Source: Methylococcaceae bacterium (GTDB lineage Bacteria > Pseudomonadota > Gammaproteobacteria > Methylococcales > Methylomonadaceae). Taken from it: a DNA stretch of 20,659 nt. The DNA is taken from positions 1 to 20,659 of the forward strand of contig RFQK01000009.1 of assembly GCA_009925045.1 (NCBI GenBank). The letters are read 5' to 3'. The translations under genes were made by a program, and so were the position numbers. Positions 9,084 to 16,910 of the stretch are shown here, piece after piece; position 1 is the stretch's first letter, and every line of letters begins with the position of its first letter. The notes under the pieces were generated by a model. It was given only the letters and a program-made list of their open reading frames with translations, made no database searches and was not told the DNA's origin.

Positions 9084-11186
9084 AATTCAAGTAGCGGTAG
9101 GTTTCACCGCTGTTTGCATCAATTAAACCAGCATATTGTTCGTATTCTGCTTTAGTTGGAATACGACCTAACAAAGAACAGACCGCTGCCAGTTCAGCTG
9201 AAGCCAAATAAACATCCGCACCATTTCCCAAACGATTTGGGAAATTTCGAGTCGAGGTAGACACCACAGTTGAGCCTTCGCCCACACGCGCCTGGTTACC
9301 CATGCATAAGGAACAACCCGGCATTTCAGTCCGCGCCCCGACCTTACCAAAGGTTCCGTAATACCCTTCTTCAATCAACTGACTTTGATCCATCTTGGTC
9401 GGAGGCGCCACCCATAAACGCGTGGGAAGTTGTGAAGCTTTTTCTAAAAGTTTGCCTGCTGCACGGAAATGACCAATATTAGTCATACAGGAACCGATAA
9501 ATACTTCATCAATTTTGGCACCGGCCACATCAGACAAGGTTTTGACATCATCCGGATCATTAGGGCAAGCCAAAATGGGCTCATGAATCTCTGACATATT
9601 AATTTCAATGACTGCGGCATAGTCCGCATCCGCATCGGCTTCCAGTAATACCGGGGTTGCCAACCAGTTTTCCATGGCCGCAATGCGACGTTTTAAGGTT
9701 CTTACATCACCATAGCCTTCCGCAATCATCCAGCGCAATAAAGTGATATTAGAATTCAGATATTCACGTATGGGGGCTTCATTTAGCTTGATGGTACAAC
9801 CAGCCGCAGAACGTTCAGCAGAGGCATCCGACAACTCGAACGCTTGTTCAACTTTTAAATCAGGCAGACCTTCAATTTCCAGAATTCGCCCTGAGAAAAT
9901 GTTTTTCTTGCCTTGTTTTTCAACGGTCAGCAAGCCTTTTTGAATGGCTGCATACGGAATTGCATTGACCAAATCACGTAAGGTAATGCCTGGTTGTAAT
10001 TGACCACTAAATCGAACCAGAACCGACTCTGGCATATCTAGAGGCATAACACCGGTGGCAGCCGCAAATGCTACTAGACCAGAGCCGGCAGGAAATGAAA
10101 TACCAATCGGAAAACGGGTATGAGAATCACCTCCAGTACCGACGGTATCAGGTAACAACATTCGGTTCAGCCAGGAGTGAATGACGCCATCACCAGGACG
10201 TAAACTGACACCACCGCGGGTCATGATAAAATCAGGCAAGCTGTGTTGCATGGCCACATCAACCGGTTTCGGATAAGCGGCGGTATGACAGAAAGATTGC
10301 ATGACTAAATCAGCTGAAAAACCTAAACAAGCCAAGTCCTTTAATTCATCTCGCGTCATAGGGCCTGTAGTATCCTGCGAACCGACTGTCGTCATTTTCG
10401 GTTCACAATAACTACCCGGGCGAACGCCAGCGACACCACAAGCTTTTCCAACCATTTTTTGTGCCAGGGTATAACCTTTTCCGCTATATCACATTCTATC
10501 GGTAATGCGCCAGAATCTTCCATGGTGTTAAAGAAAATAGGTGCAATTTTGCCCCCTATACAAACCCCACCGGTACGCTTATTAGGAATGTAATCGATAT
10601 CATCGCCGATATACCAAAGGACCGAATTGGTGGCCGACTTCCGTGACGAACCCGTACCAACAACGTCACCCACATAGGCAACCGGGAAGCCTTTAGCTTT
10701 GAGTTCATTTATTTGTTGCTCAGCGTTCGTAATCCCTTCCCGAGGAATTTTAAGCATGGCTTTAGCGTGCAAAGGAATGTCTGGACGAGACCAGGCATCG
10801 GGTGCTGGCGACAAATCATCGGTATTGGTTTCACCAGTTACTTTAAATACCGTAACTGTCATCTTTTCGGCCAACTCGGGTTTACTGGTAAACCATTCAG
10901 CATTTGCCCAAGAGTGTAATACTTGCTGGGCAAACGTATTACCAGCTTTGGCCTTGTCTTCTACATCATGGAAGGCATCAAATATGAGCAAAATATGGGA
11001 GAGCGCCTTTGCTGCAGTAGCTGCAAGTTCGGGTTTATCCAGCAAGGCAATCAAAGGGGCTACATTGTAACCACCTAACATGGTGCCGAGTAACTCGGTC
11101 GCTTGCAGAGGAGAAATGAGCGGAGTTGTCACTTCAGCATTGGCAACCGCAGTTAAAAATCCCGCTTTAACATAGGCTGCTTCATC
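9037..11186 (-). pseudogene. acnB: Aconitate hydratase B, broken: 5' end missing and frame-shifting internal deletion
   Basis: AcnB would interconvert citrate and isocitrate in the TCA cycle. The upstream piece reads from DEAAYVKAG (11186) through the swivel domain to ALPIECD (about 10490). The downstream piece, in another frame, resumes at [14 protein letters not shown] and runs to the stop at 9037. Compared with E. coli AcnB about 85 residues between these points are absent, and the frame changes at the join near 10475-10490. The first ~60 residues are also absent: upstream of 11186 the sequence stops resembling AcnB, no good start exists, and an in-frame TAA lies at 11255. The Fe-S cysteines ([19 protein letters not shown]) survive. 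The two pieces could not give a working enzyme. A sequencing or assembly deletion is the alternative. Confidence 0.88.
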
Positions 11187-11319
11187 GTAAATTGGGCTCA
11201 GGGGTATTGTAACGATAAACCAGACAAATGCACTGGCATTTACACTGAGTGATTACCGATATTTAACAATTAGCCTGCAAATCTTTGATAACTAAATCGA
11301 AACATATCGTTTTATACCG

Positions 11320-11349
11320 TTGAATTGATTGTTTACTATTTGTTATGCA
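11320..11349 (+). promoter_or_regulatory. Possible promoter of the EAL-like gene
   Basis: TTGAAT (11320-11325) and TATGCA (11344-11349) are 18 nt apart and about 40 nt ahead of the ATG, in the A/T-rich gap between the acnB remnant and the EAL-like gene. Weak match; nothing else in the 202-nt gap (11187-11388) looks like a feature. Confidence 0.3.
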
Positions 11350-11388
11350 GTCTAACAAAGCTGTTGATACGTCTATTTTGGAGTCTAT

Positions 11389-12246
11389 ATGCCCTTGCAA
11401 CAATTGGTTGAATATTTCAACGACAGGATCGAGCGTGAACGGTTAAGCTCGTTCAGACCCTTTAAGTTAATCGACAATCGAGTCTTTGGATGGTTTGGAC
11501 CATTACACGTCAGCAGTCAGTTAAACGGCATCCATGATATGCGTAAGCCTGAAAAAATGCTGGGATACTCTGCCATTTGTCAGGTGTTCAATTTAGAGCA
11601 GGAAATTTTTAATACCAATGAATTGGACCAACTCTTAAAACATCAACCCGCCGATCTTGGACAGTCCGAGTCAGTTATTCAGTTTGACCGACTTACACGA
11701 ACTGTACATATGCTGAATTACTTACCTTATTCTCATGAAGCGGATCTTTTGTTCTTGGATGTTGATCCTCGTCATATTTTGGGGGTCAAAAGTGATCACG
11801 GTGCGTATTTTGAAGAAATCATCAATCGTTGTGGTCTAGCCACGCATCAAGTCGTGATTACCCTGAGTGTCCATGGAGTTTATAGTCGTTTTTACCAGAC
11901 CTTGTTAAAAGGCTTGAGCAATTACCAACAGCGTGGTTACAAAATTGCCATCAAACTTGAGCAAGCCGGCATCGAGAAGTTAAGTTTGGATTTTATCGCG
12001 CGAACGGGTGCCAACTTTGTCGGTTTGTCCGCTTCTGGTTTGGATCGCATAAGACCTGAAATCATTCAGCATAAAGTCGCTTTGCTGCAGTCAACCTCGC
12101 GACAAGTTGATGCCAAACACTACGTCTTTAATTGTGATGAATATCCAATCAATAATCCTTTATTCAATCATTTTGATTACTGGCAAAATAACCAGGCGGT
12201 AGGATCTGACTATCAAAACACAAGAGTTTTAAAACGTTGCAGTTAA
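11389..12246 (+). CDS. Degenerate EAL-domain protein, probably not a phosphodiesterase
   Basis: A 285-residue cytosolic protein. Residues ~95-235 follow the EAL barrel plan: FDRLTRTVHMLNYLP, ADLLFLDVDPRHIL (family LFLNVxP), VVITLSVHG where active enzymes have an exE strand end, GYKIAIKLEQAG where they have DDFG, and ANFVGLSASGLD for the last strands. The EAL signature itself and the acidic metal ligands are not there, so c-di-GMP hydrolysis is not expected; it may bind c-di-GMP or a partner protein. About 90 N-terminal residues resemble no domain I know. GGAG lies 7 nt before the ATG. It stands alone on the plus strand, with its own terminator-like hairpin. The EAL assignment rests on fold pattern and is moderately secure. 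Confidence 0.7.
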   Translation: MPLQQLVEYFNDRIERERLSSFRPFKLIDNRVFGWFGPLHVSSQLNGIHDMRKPEKMLGYSAICQVFNLEQEIFNTNELDQLLKHQPADLGQSESVIQFDRLTRTVHMLNYLPYSHEADLLFLDVDPRHILGVKSDHGAYFEEIINRCGLATHQVVITLSVHGVYSRFYQTLLKGLSNYQQRGYKIAIKLEQAGIEKLSLDFIARTGANFVGLSASGLDRIRPEIIQHKVALLQSTSRQVDAKHYVFNCDEYPINNPLFNHFDYWQNNQAVGSDYQNTRVLKRCS

Positions 12247-12252
12247 CAAATT

Positions 12253-12290
12253 GTCAAACAACACATTGCCTAAGGAATGTGTTGTTTGAC
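12253..12290. terminator. Strong hairpin between convergent genes (probable bidirectional terminator)
   Basis: A perfect 15-bp inverted repeat (GTCAAACAACACATT and its complement) with an 8-nt loop GCCTAAGG fills the 54-nt gap between the EAL-like gene and the convergent cysteine desulfurase gene. There is no good T run on either side, so termination may be bidirectional but imperfect, or the hairpin may mainly protect mRNA 3' ends. Confidence 0.7.
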
Positions 12291-12300
12291 GGGTGCTCGC

Positions 12301-13884
12301 CTAGTGTTTTAGACCCTGTTTGATTTGACGTATGGCATAGGCCAAATGATCAATTTCTTGATGGGTATTGTAAAAGGCAATGGATGGACGAACTGTTGCT
12401 TCCAAACCAAATCGACGCAATATGGGTTGCGCACAATGATGGCCTGAACGAACAGCAATTCCGTACTGATTGAGTGCCGATCCGACTTCTTGTGTGTTAT
12501 GGCCTTGCAACACAAAAGATAAGACACTGGCTTTGTGATCAGCGGTTCCGATTAAAGTCAGACCATTAATTCGTTGCAATACTTCTGTACCATATTGCAA
12601 TAATTCATGCTCATAATGGGCGATCGCCTCAATACCCACACTTTGCACATATTCCAAGGCAGCGCCTAAACCCACTGCATCGGCAATATTACCCGTACCC
12701 GCTTCAAATTTGGCAGGTGCAGGTTGATATTTGATATGTTCAAAGGTGACGTCCTCAATCATATTGCCACCACCCTGCCAGGGTGGCGCTTGTTCCAACA
12801 GTTCAGACTTACCGTAAATGGCACCAATACCGGTAGGCGCATAAATTTTATGCCCTGAAAACACCAGCCAGTCACAGTCGAGTGCCTGAACATCAGTAGC
12901 CATATGCGATATCGACTGCGCAGCATCCAGAATTACTTTGGCACCTACACGATGTGCCATGGCAATCATTTCTGCTGCTGGGGTCACGGTTCCTAAGGCA
13001 TTGGATACTTGTGTAAACGATACCAACTTGGTTTTAGGTGTTAACAGTTTCTGATATTCGGACAGTATGACCTGACCTTTATCATCGACAGGTGCCACTT
13101 TAAGAACCGCACCCACTTCCGAAGTTAACTGTTTCCAAGGCACAATATTGGCATGATGCTCAAGCCAGCTGATGACAATTTCATCACCTTCGGAAATATT
13201 TTGTTTACCCCAGGTTTTCGCAATTAAATTAATCGCTTCAGTGGTACCACGAACAAAGACAATATTATCGACTGATGGTGCATTGATAAAACTAGCAACA
13301 GTTTTACGGGCATGTTCATAGGCATCAGTCGAACGGGCCGCCAGTGTATGGGCAGCGCGATGAATATTGCTGTTTTCATGCTTATAAAACTCACTGATCC
13401 TATCAATTACCGCCTGTGGCTTTTGCGTAGTCGCGGCATTGTCGAACCAGACCAACTGATGGCCATTGATGCGTTCTTGCAGAATCGGAAAATCTCTTCT
13501 GACCGCATTAATGTCAAATGCCTTAAAACGACTACCATCAACAGGAATTGATGCATCTGTCAGAACAGGTTTGACAGCGTCCAGAAAATAATAATTGGAT
13601 TCGATGGAAGCAGTCTGGTTGATAGCCTGATTCAACAAGGATTTGTCTATATTCGGTGTGGACGGAAAATTGAGCCCATTCAACCAGTTTTGTTGAGTCA
13701 AAGTATTCACGTCTGGCTTGTTTACAGGCTGACTGATTGCCTGTAAACGAGAACCATCACATTGAATTTGACCAAATAACTGATTAGCTAGGCGCGACAA
13801 ATCCTGAACATCGGGCAAACCAGCCGGCGCCCCACCAGCCAAAGCCTGGTTGGCTAGCGCTTCGAGGTTATTTGCTGTAGTCAT
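12301..13884 (-). CDS. Encapsulin-cargo cysteine desulfurase (SufS-type) with N-terminal extension
   Basis: A 527-residue PLP enzyme that removes sulfur from L-cysteine to give alanine and an enzyme persulfide. Residues ~123-527 are a complete group II desulfurase: WFDNAATTQKPQ start, PLP lysine K346 (SGHKIYAPTG), and catalytic C484 in RSGHHCAQP. Residues 1-122 are an extension absent from ordinary SufS, low in charge and rich in A, G, P, N, Q and L (ALAGGAPAGLPD, RLANQLFGQ, NWLNGLNFP). In Family 2A systems such an N-terminal region directs the desulfurase into the shell. I start at the ATG at 13884, with GGAT 8 nt before it. It overlaps the encapsulin stop by 17 nt, so the cargo is probably coupled to the shell. 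No SufE or rhodanese gene is adjacent. Confidence 0.95.
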   Translation of the reverse strand: MTTANNLEALANQALAGGAPAGLPDVQDLSRLANQLFGQIQCDGSRLQAISQPVNKPDVNTLTQQNWLNGLNFPSTPNIDKSLLNQAINQTASIESNYYFLDAVKPVLTDASIPVDGSRFKAFDINAVRRDFPILQERINGHQLVWFDNAATTQKPQAVIDRISEFYKHENSNIHRAAHTLAARSTDAYEHARKTVASFINAPSVDNIVFVRGTTEAINLIAKTWGKQNISEGDEIVISWLEHHANIVPWKQLTSEVGAVLKVAPVDDKGQVILSEYQKLLTPKTKLVSFTQVSNALGTVTPAAEMIAMAHRVGAKVILDAAQSISHMATDVQALDCDWLVFSGHKIYAPTGIGAIYGKSELLEQAPPWQGGGNMIEDVTFEHIKYQPAPAKFEAGTGNIADAVGLGAALEYVQSVGIEAIAHYEHELLQYGTEVLQRINGLTLIGTADHKASVLSFVLQGHNTQEVGSALNQYGIAVRSGHHCAQPILRRFGLEATVRPSIAFYNTHQEIDHLAYAIRQIKQGLKH

Positions 13885-14788
13885 AATAGCTATCCACAAC
13901 CACGTTCTCGAGTACACCCAATGCATCATCGGTCAGAACAGCTAATGAGCAATACAGCGACACTAAATAAGAAGCTATCGCTTTATGGTTGATACCCATA
14001 AAACGCACTGATAGGCCCATGCTTAATTCATCGGTCAGATTTGGTTGATACAGACCAACAACGCCCTGACGACCTTCACCGGTTCTTAATAGCAAAATAT
14101 TGGTTTTGCCATTGACGATTTTCAATTTATCACATGGAATTAATGGAATACCGCGCCAGGTGATGAATTGTGAACCAAACAATGACACAGTTGGTGGTGG
14201 TGTGCCACGACGGGTACATTCACGACCAAAAGCAGCAATTGCACGCGGATGTGCTAGGAAAAATGCCGGTTCTTTCCACACTTTGGCAATTAATTCATCC
14301 AGATCGTCTGGAGTGGGTGCGCCTGTACGTGAAGCCACTCGCATTTCTGGCGCGACGTTATTTAATAAACCGTATTCAGCATTGTTAATTAATTCACTTT
14401 CTTGTCTTTCTTTTACGGTTTCAATGGTTAAACGTAATTGTTCATGAATTTGGTTATGTGGACTGCTGTATAAGTCAGCCACTCGTGTATGAACATCTAA
14501 AACTGTATTAACAGCATTTAAACGGTATTCACGACCCCATTCTTCGTAATCAACAAAAGTCTGTGGCAATACTTTTTCGTCCAGACTTGAACAATCTACA
14601 CTAATACTGGTATCGCTCTTAACACGGTTAACACGATAAATACCCGCTTCAACTGGCACCCAGGGCAGTAAATGCACCAGCCAGCGAGGCGTGATATTGC
14701 CCATCATTGGGACGGTTTTGGTAGCGTTCGATAAAGTACGGGCCGCTACGTCGCCTAAAGCGGTATGGGCTTGATGGATATCGGTCAT
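13868..14788 (-). CDS. srpI: Family 2A encapsulin shell protein (SrpI-like)
   Basis: A 306-residue HK97-fold protein that should self-assemble into a protein nanocompartment. Characteristic segments are LGDVAARTLSNATKT near the N terminus, the long helix region with SSPHNQIHEQLRLTIETVKERQ, the A-domain stretch EPAFFLAHPRAIAAFGRECT, and FGSQFITWRGIPLIPCDKL. These and the length fit Family 2A (SrpI) encapsulins and not Family 1 shells or phage capsids; no portal, protease or terminase gene is near. AGGAG precedes the ATG by 10 nt. The gene lies 53 nt after the serine acetyltransferase gene and overlaps the desulfurase gene by 17 nt. In cyanobacteria and Acinetobacter homologous shells enclose the desulfurase and are linked to sulfur starvation and elemental sulfur storage. 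The same role here is inferred. Confidence 0.93.
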   Translation of the reverse strand: MTDIHQAHTALGDVAARTLSNATKTVPMMGNITPRWLVHLLPWVPVEAGIYRVNRVKSDTSISVDCSSLDEKVLPQTFVDYEEWGREYRLNAVNTVLDVHTRVADLYSSPHNQIHEQLRLTIETVKERQESELINNAEYGLLNNVAPEMRVASRTGAPTPDDLDELIAKVWKEPAFFLAHPRAIAAFGRECTRRGTPPPTVSLFGSQFITWRGIPLIPCDKLKIVNGKTNILLLRTGEGRQGVVGLYQPNLTDELSMGLSVRFMGINHKAIASYLVSLYCSLAVLTDDALGVLENVVVDSYYDYSK

Positions 14789-14841
14789 GGTGGTTTTCTC
14801 CTAATTATTATTTGTTGAGTGGTACTACTTTTGAATGCGTG

Positions 14842-15768
14842 TCAGATCCCGCCGCCCGCATCAAAAAATTCTTGTCTGACTTGCGCCTGATGAATGTGGC
14901 TACCGGGTCCTACGCTGTGGGTAAGCCAGACGTTGCCGCCTATGGTTGAGCCTTTTCCAATTGTGATGCGTCCCAGAATTGTGGCGCCTGCATAAATAAC
15001 AACATCATCTTCGACAATCGGGTGACGCAAATTACCTTTGAGAAGATGGCCGCTCTCATCTTTTAGAAAACGTTTGGCGCCTAGAGTGACGGCTTGATAG
15101 ATTCGAACTCGATTACCAATGATGGCCGTTTCACCGATCACGACACCGGTACCGTGATCAATAAAAAAATGATCACCAATTTGCGCGCCTGGATGAATAT
15201 CAATACCTGTTGCTGAATGGGCGATTTCAGCAATCATTCTTGCAATCAATGGCAAGCCCAAACCATACAGCAAATGCGCTATACGATGATGCGTGATGGC
15301 GACAATGCCTGGATAGCAAACCAAAACCTCATCCGAGCTACGCGCTGCTGGATCGCCTTCATAAGCCGCCTGTAAATCGGTGTCCAATAATCGACGAATA
15401 GTGGGTAATTGCGCAGCGAACTGCTGCAAAATATCTGCAGCAGACAAGCCATTGTCCTGGGAATTGTGGTTTAGACTTTTAGTAAAGGCTAATTCCAGTT
15501 CAATCTGTGTCCCTAACTGACGTATCAAATCATCTAATGTCGTCCCTACATAATAGTCAATGCTTTCATTGGACAACTCAGGAAAACCCAAACGATTGGG
15601 GAATAAAACTGCTGAAACTTTTTCAAGTATTTGTGCCAACACCTTTCTGGATGGAAGACGCGGTGGATCAAGTCGCCCACGATTTTCCAAAGCGAGGTGT
15701 CGGATTTCACGCAATTGACCAACCAGATCCGATATACCCCAAGAGTTATAAACGGAACGACTACTCAT
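14842..15768 (-). CDS. srpH: Serine O-acetyltransferase, SrpH/EpsC type
   Basis: A 308-residue enzyme that acetylates L-serine with acetyl-CoA to O-acetylserine, the substrate of CysK and the inducer of CysB. Residues ~1-185 are a helical N-terminal domain longer than that of E. coli CysE. Residues ~186-290 are hexapeptide repeats of a left-handed beta helix, with D190 ([11 protein letters not shown]) and H205 ([13 protein letters not shown]) matching the catalytic Asp and His. The protein ends in GGGI; a C-terminal Ile is the residue that inserts into the CysK active site in the cysteine synthase complex. The ATG overlaps the cysK stop by 4 nt (ATGA), so synthesis is coupled. The same gene precedes the encapsulin gene on the Synechococcus srp locus. 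It could equally be named cysE. Confidence 0.94.
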   Translation of the reverse strand: MSSRSVYNSWGISDLVGQLREIRHLALENRGRLDPPRLPSRKVLAQILEKVSAVLFPNRLGFPELSNESIDYYVGTTLDDLIRQLGTQIELELAFTKSLNHNSQDNGLSAADILQQFAAQLPTIRRLLDTDLQAAYEGDPAARSSDEVLVCYPGIVAITHHRIAHLLYGLGLPLIARMIAEIAHSATGIDIHPGAQIGDHFFIDHGTGVVIGETAIIGNRVRIYQAVTLGAKRFLKDESGHLLKGNLRHPIVEDDVVIYAGATILGRITIGKGSTIGGNVWLTHSVGPGSHIHQAQVRQEFFDAGGGI

Positions 15769-16742
15769 ACAGGTTGGCCTTGCTGATCAAAAATACCTTC
15801 AAACAAAGCCGAACTTAAATAACGCTCGCCCGAATCAGGCAAAATTACCACCAGCGTTTTGCCACTGTTTTCAGCTCTTGAAGCCACTCTTACCGCAGCT
15901 GCTAAGGCGGCACCACAAGAAATACCGGCCAAAATACCTTCTTCCCGTGCTAAACGTCGTGCGAATTCAATGGCTTCTTCATTACTAACTTGTTGAATTT
16001 CATCAACCAAACTCAGATCTAAGACATCTGGCACAAATCCGGCGCCGATACCCTGTATCTTATGCGGGGCAGGCTGAATCTCATCGCCATTTCTAAACTG
16101 GGTTAGCACAGGACTGGATTGCGGCTCCACAGCAACGGTGAGAATCTTTTTGTTTTGGCTGTGTTTGATATAACGTGAAACACCAGTAATGGTGCCACCT
16201 GTGCCTACACCCGATACAAAAATATCGATATTGCCATCGGTATCACGCCAAATTTCAGGCCCCGTGGTGGCTTCATGAATGGCGGGGTTAGCAGGGTTCT
16301 TAAATTGCTGGAGCAGAACATAGCGTTCAGGTTGCGCCGCCACGATCTCTTCCGCCTTGGCAACCGCTCCTTTCATGCCTTTGGCACCTTCAGTCAGGAC
16401 TAATTTCGCACCATAGGCCAGCAGTAATTTTCGACGCTCTAAACTCATGGTGTCCGGCATCGTCAAGGTCAGCGGTATACCCCGCGCAGCTGCCACAAAA
16501 GCAAGTGCAATTCCGGTATTACCCGAGGTGGGTTCAACTATCTCTTTACCTGGCGTGAGCAATCCTTTTTCCAGTGCATCGTTGATCATGGCCGCCCCTA
16601 TCCGACACTTAACAGAATAGGCTGGATTACGACCTTCAATTTTGGCAAACACAGTCGCCGGCAAATTTTGGGTAATACGGTTCAGACGAACCAAGGGTGT
16701 ATTGCCAATGGAATGGGAGTTATCTGGAAACCAATTCGCCAT
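15765..16742 (-). CDS. cysK: Cysteine synthase A (O-acetylserine sulfhydrylase)
   Basis: A 325-residue cytosolic PLP enzyme that joins O-acetylserine and sulfide to cysteine. K45 in [13 protein letters not shown] is the PLP lysine; PTSGNTG (71-77) binds the substrate carboxylate, and [10 protein letters not shown] the PLP phosphate. The sequence is closer to CysK than to CysM. I start at the ATG at 16742, which has AAAGGA 8 nt upstream and matches the family N terminus ([20 protein letters not shown]). The frame is open 31 codons further, but those codons run through a terminator hairpin and are leader sequence. It heads the cysK-SAT-encapsulin-desulfurase unit and overlaps SAT by 4 nt. It probably supplies the cysteine consumed by the encapsulated desulfurase. 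Expression appears gated by the leader terminator. Confidence 0.96.
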   Translation of the reverse strand: MANWFPDNSHSIGNTPLVRLNRITQNLPATVFAKIEGRNPAYSVKCRIGAAMINDALEKGLLTPGKEIVEPTSGNTGIALAFVAAARGIPLTLTMPDTMSLERRKLLLAYGAKLVLTEGAKGMKGAVAKAEEIVAAQPERYVLLQQFKNPANPAIHEATTGPEIWRDTDGNIDIFVSGVGTGGTITGVSRYIKHSQNKKILTVAVEPQSSPVLTQFRNGDEIQPAPHKIQGIGAGFVPDVLDLSLVDEIQQVSNEEAIEFARRLAREEGILAGISCGAALAAAVRVASRAENSGKTLVVILPDSGERYLSSALFEGIFDQQGQPV

Positions 16743-16769
16743 ATGTAGTCCTTTCATTTTCTTTAGGCC

Positions 16770-16807
16770 AAAAAAAAGGCCAGTGTCTCTGAAGAAGTCA
16801 CTGGCCT
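16770..16807 (-). terminator. Intrinsic terminator in the cysK leader (putative attenuator)
   Basis: On the minus strand AGGCCAGTG, a 13-nt loop, CACTGGCC(T) and a run of eight T form a textbook intrinsic terminator with a 9-bp stem. The T run ends 27 nt before the cysK ATG. The best promoter lies upstream of it, so transcripts for cysK and the encapsulin genes must read through it. A GGCCT just after the T run (16769-16765) could pair with the AGGCC of the left arm and weaken the terminator. It may also stop read-through from the sbp remnant. Confidence 0.88.
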
Positions 16808-16820
16808 CCGGTTGTCCGGT
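16806..16820 (-). promoter_or_regulatory. CCGG leader hairpin, copy 1 (before the cysK terminator)
   Basis: ACCGGACAACCGGAG on the minus strand: a 4-bp CCGG stem with an ACAA loop, directly abutting the left arm of the terminator. A copy differing at one base lies over the porin ribosome binding site at 19618-19632. It contains two GGA triplets, as CsrA sites do, but no regulator can be named. Confidence 0.5.
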
Positions 16821-16834
16821 TGGCTTTCTTTTCA

Positions 16835-16863
16835 AGTTAACGCTTAGAGCATATCCCTGTCAA
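16835..16863 (-). promoter_or_regulatory. Probable sigma-70 promoter of the cysK-encapsulin operon
   Basis: A perfect TTGACA (16863-16858) is followed after 17 nt by TTAACT (16840-16835), which matches the -10 consensus at only 3/6. It lies 48 nt past the sbp stop and gives a leader of about 85 nt containing the CCGG hairpin and the terminator. A weak -10 is common at activator-dependent promoters, and CysB is encoded nearby. I cannot point to a certain CysB site. Confidence 0.55.
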
Positions 16864-16910
16864 GTCCACCGGCACAGGTATTTTGAACAACTAGAATTCA
16901 AAACATTGAT

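Noticed and set aside
10392..10500. Programmed frameshift joining the two acnB pieces
   Set aside because: About 85 residues are missing at the join, so a one-base slip cannot restore AcnB.
10699..11070. A 123-codon open frame on the plus strand within acnB
   Set aside because: The opposite strand is clearly AcnB; this is its shadow.
14100..14447. A 115-codon open frame on the plus strand within the encapsulin gene
   Set aside because: No homology, no ribosome binding site, and it mirrors the codon pattern of the opposite strand.
13868..14788. Phage origin for the HK97-fold protein
   Set aside because: No portal, protease, terminase or tail genes; the neighbours are cysteine metabolism genes typical of Family 2A encapsulins.
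16743..16835. A 31-codon upstream extension of cysK beginning at a TTG
   Set aside because: It would translate the CCGG hairpin and the terminator with its eight-T run, has no homology to CysK N termini, and the ATG at 16742 has a good ribosome binding site.
16742..16910. T-box, SAM riboswitch or Cys-codon leader peptide before cysK
   Set aside because: The leader is only ~85 nt, holds two simple hairpins, and contains no short frame with Cys codons or T-box core.
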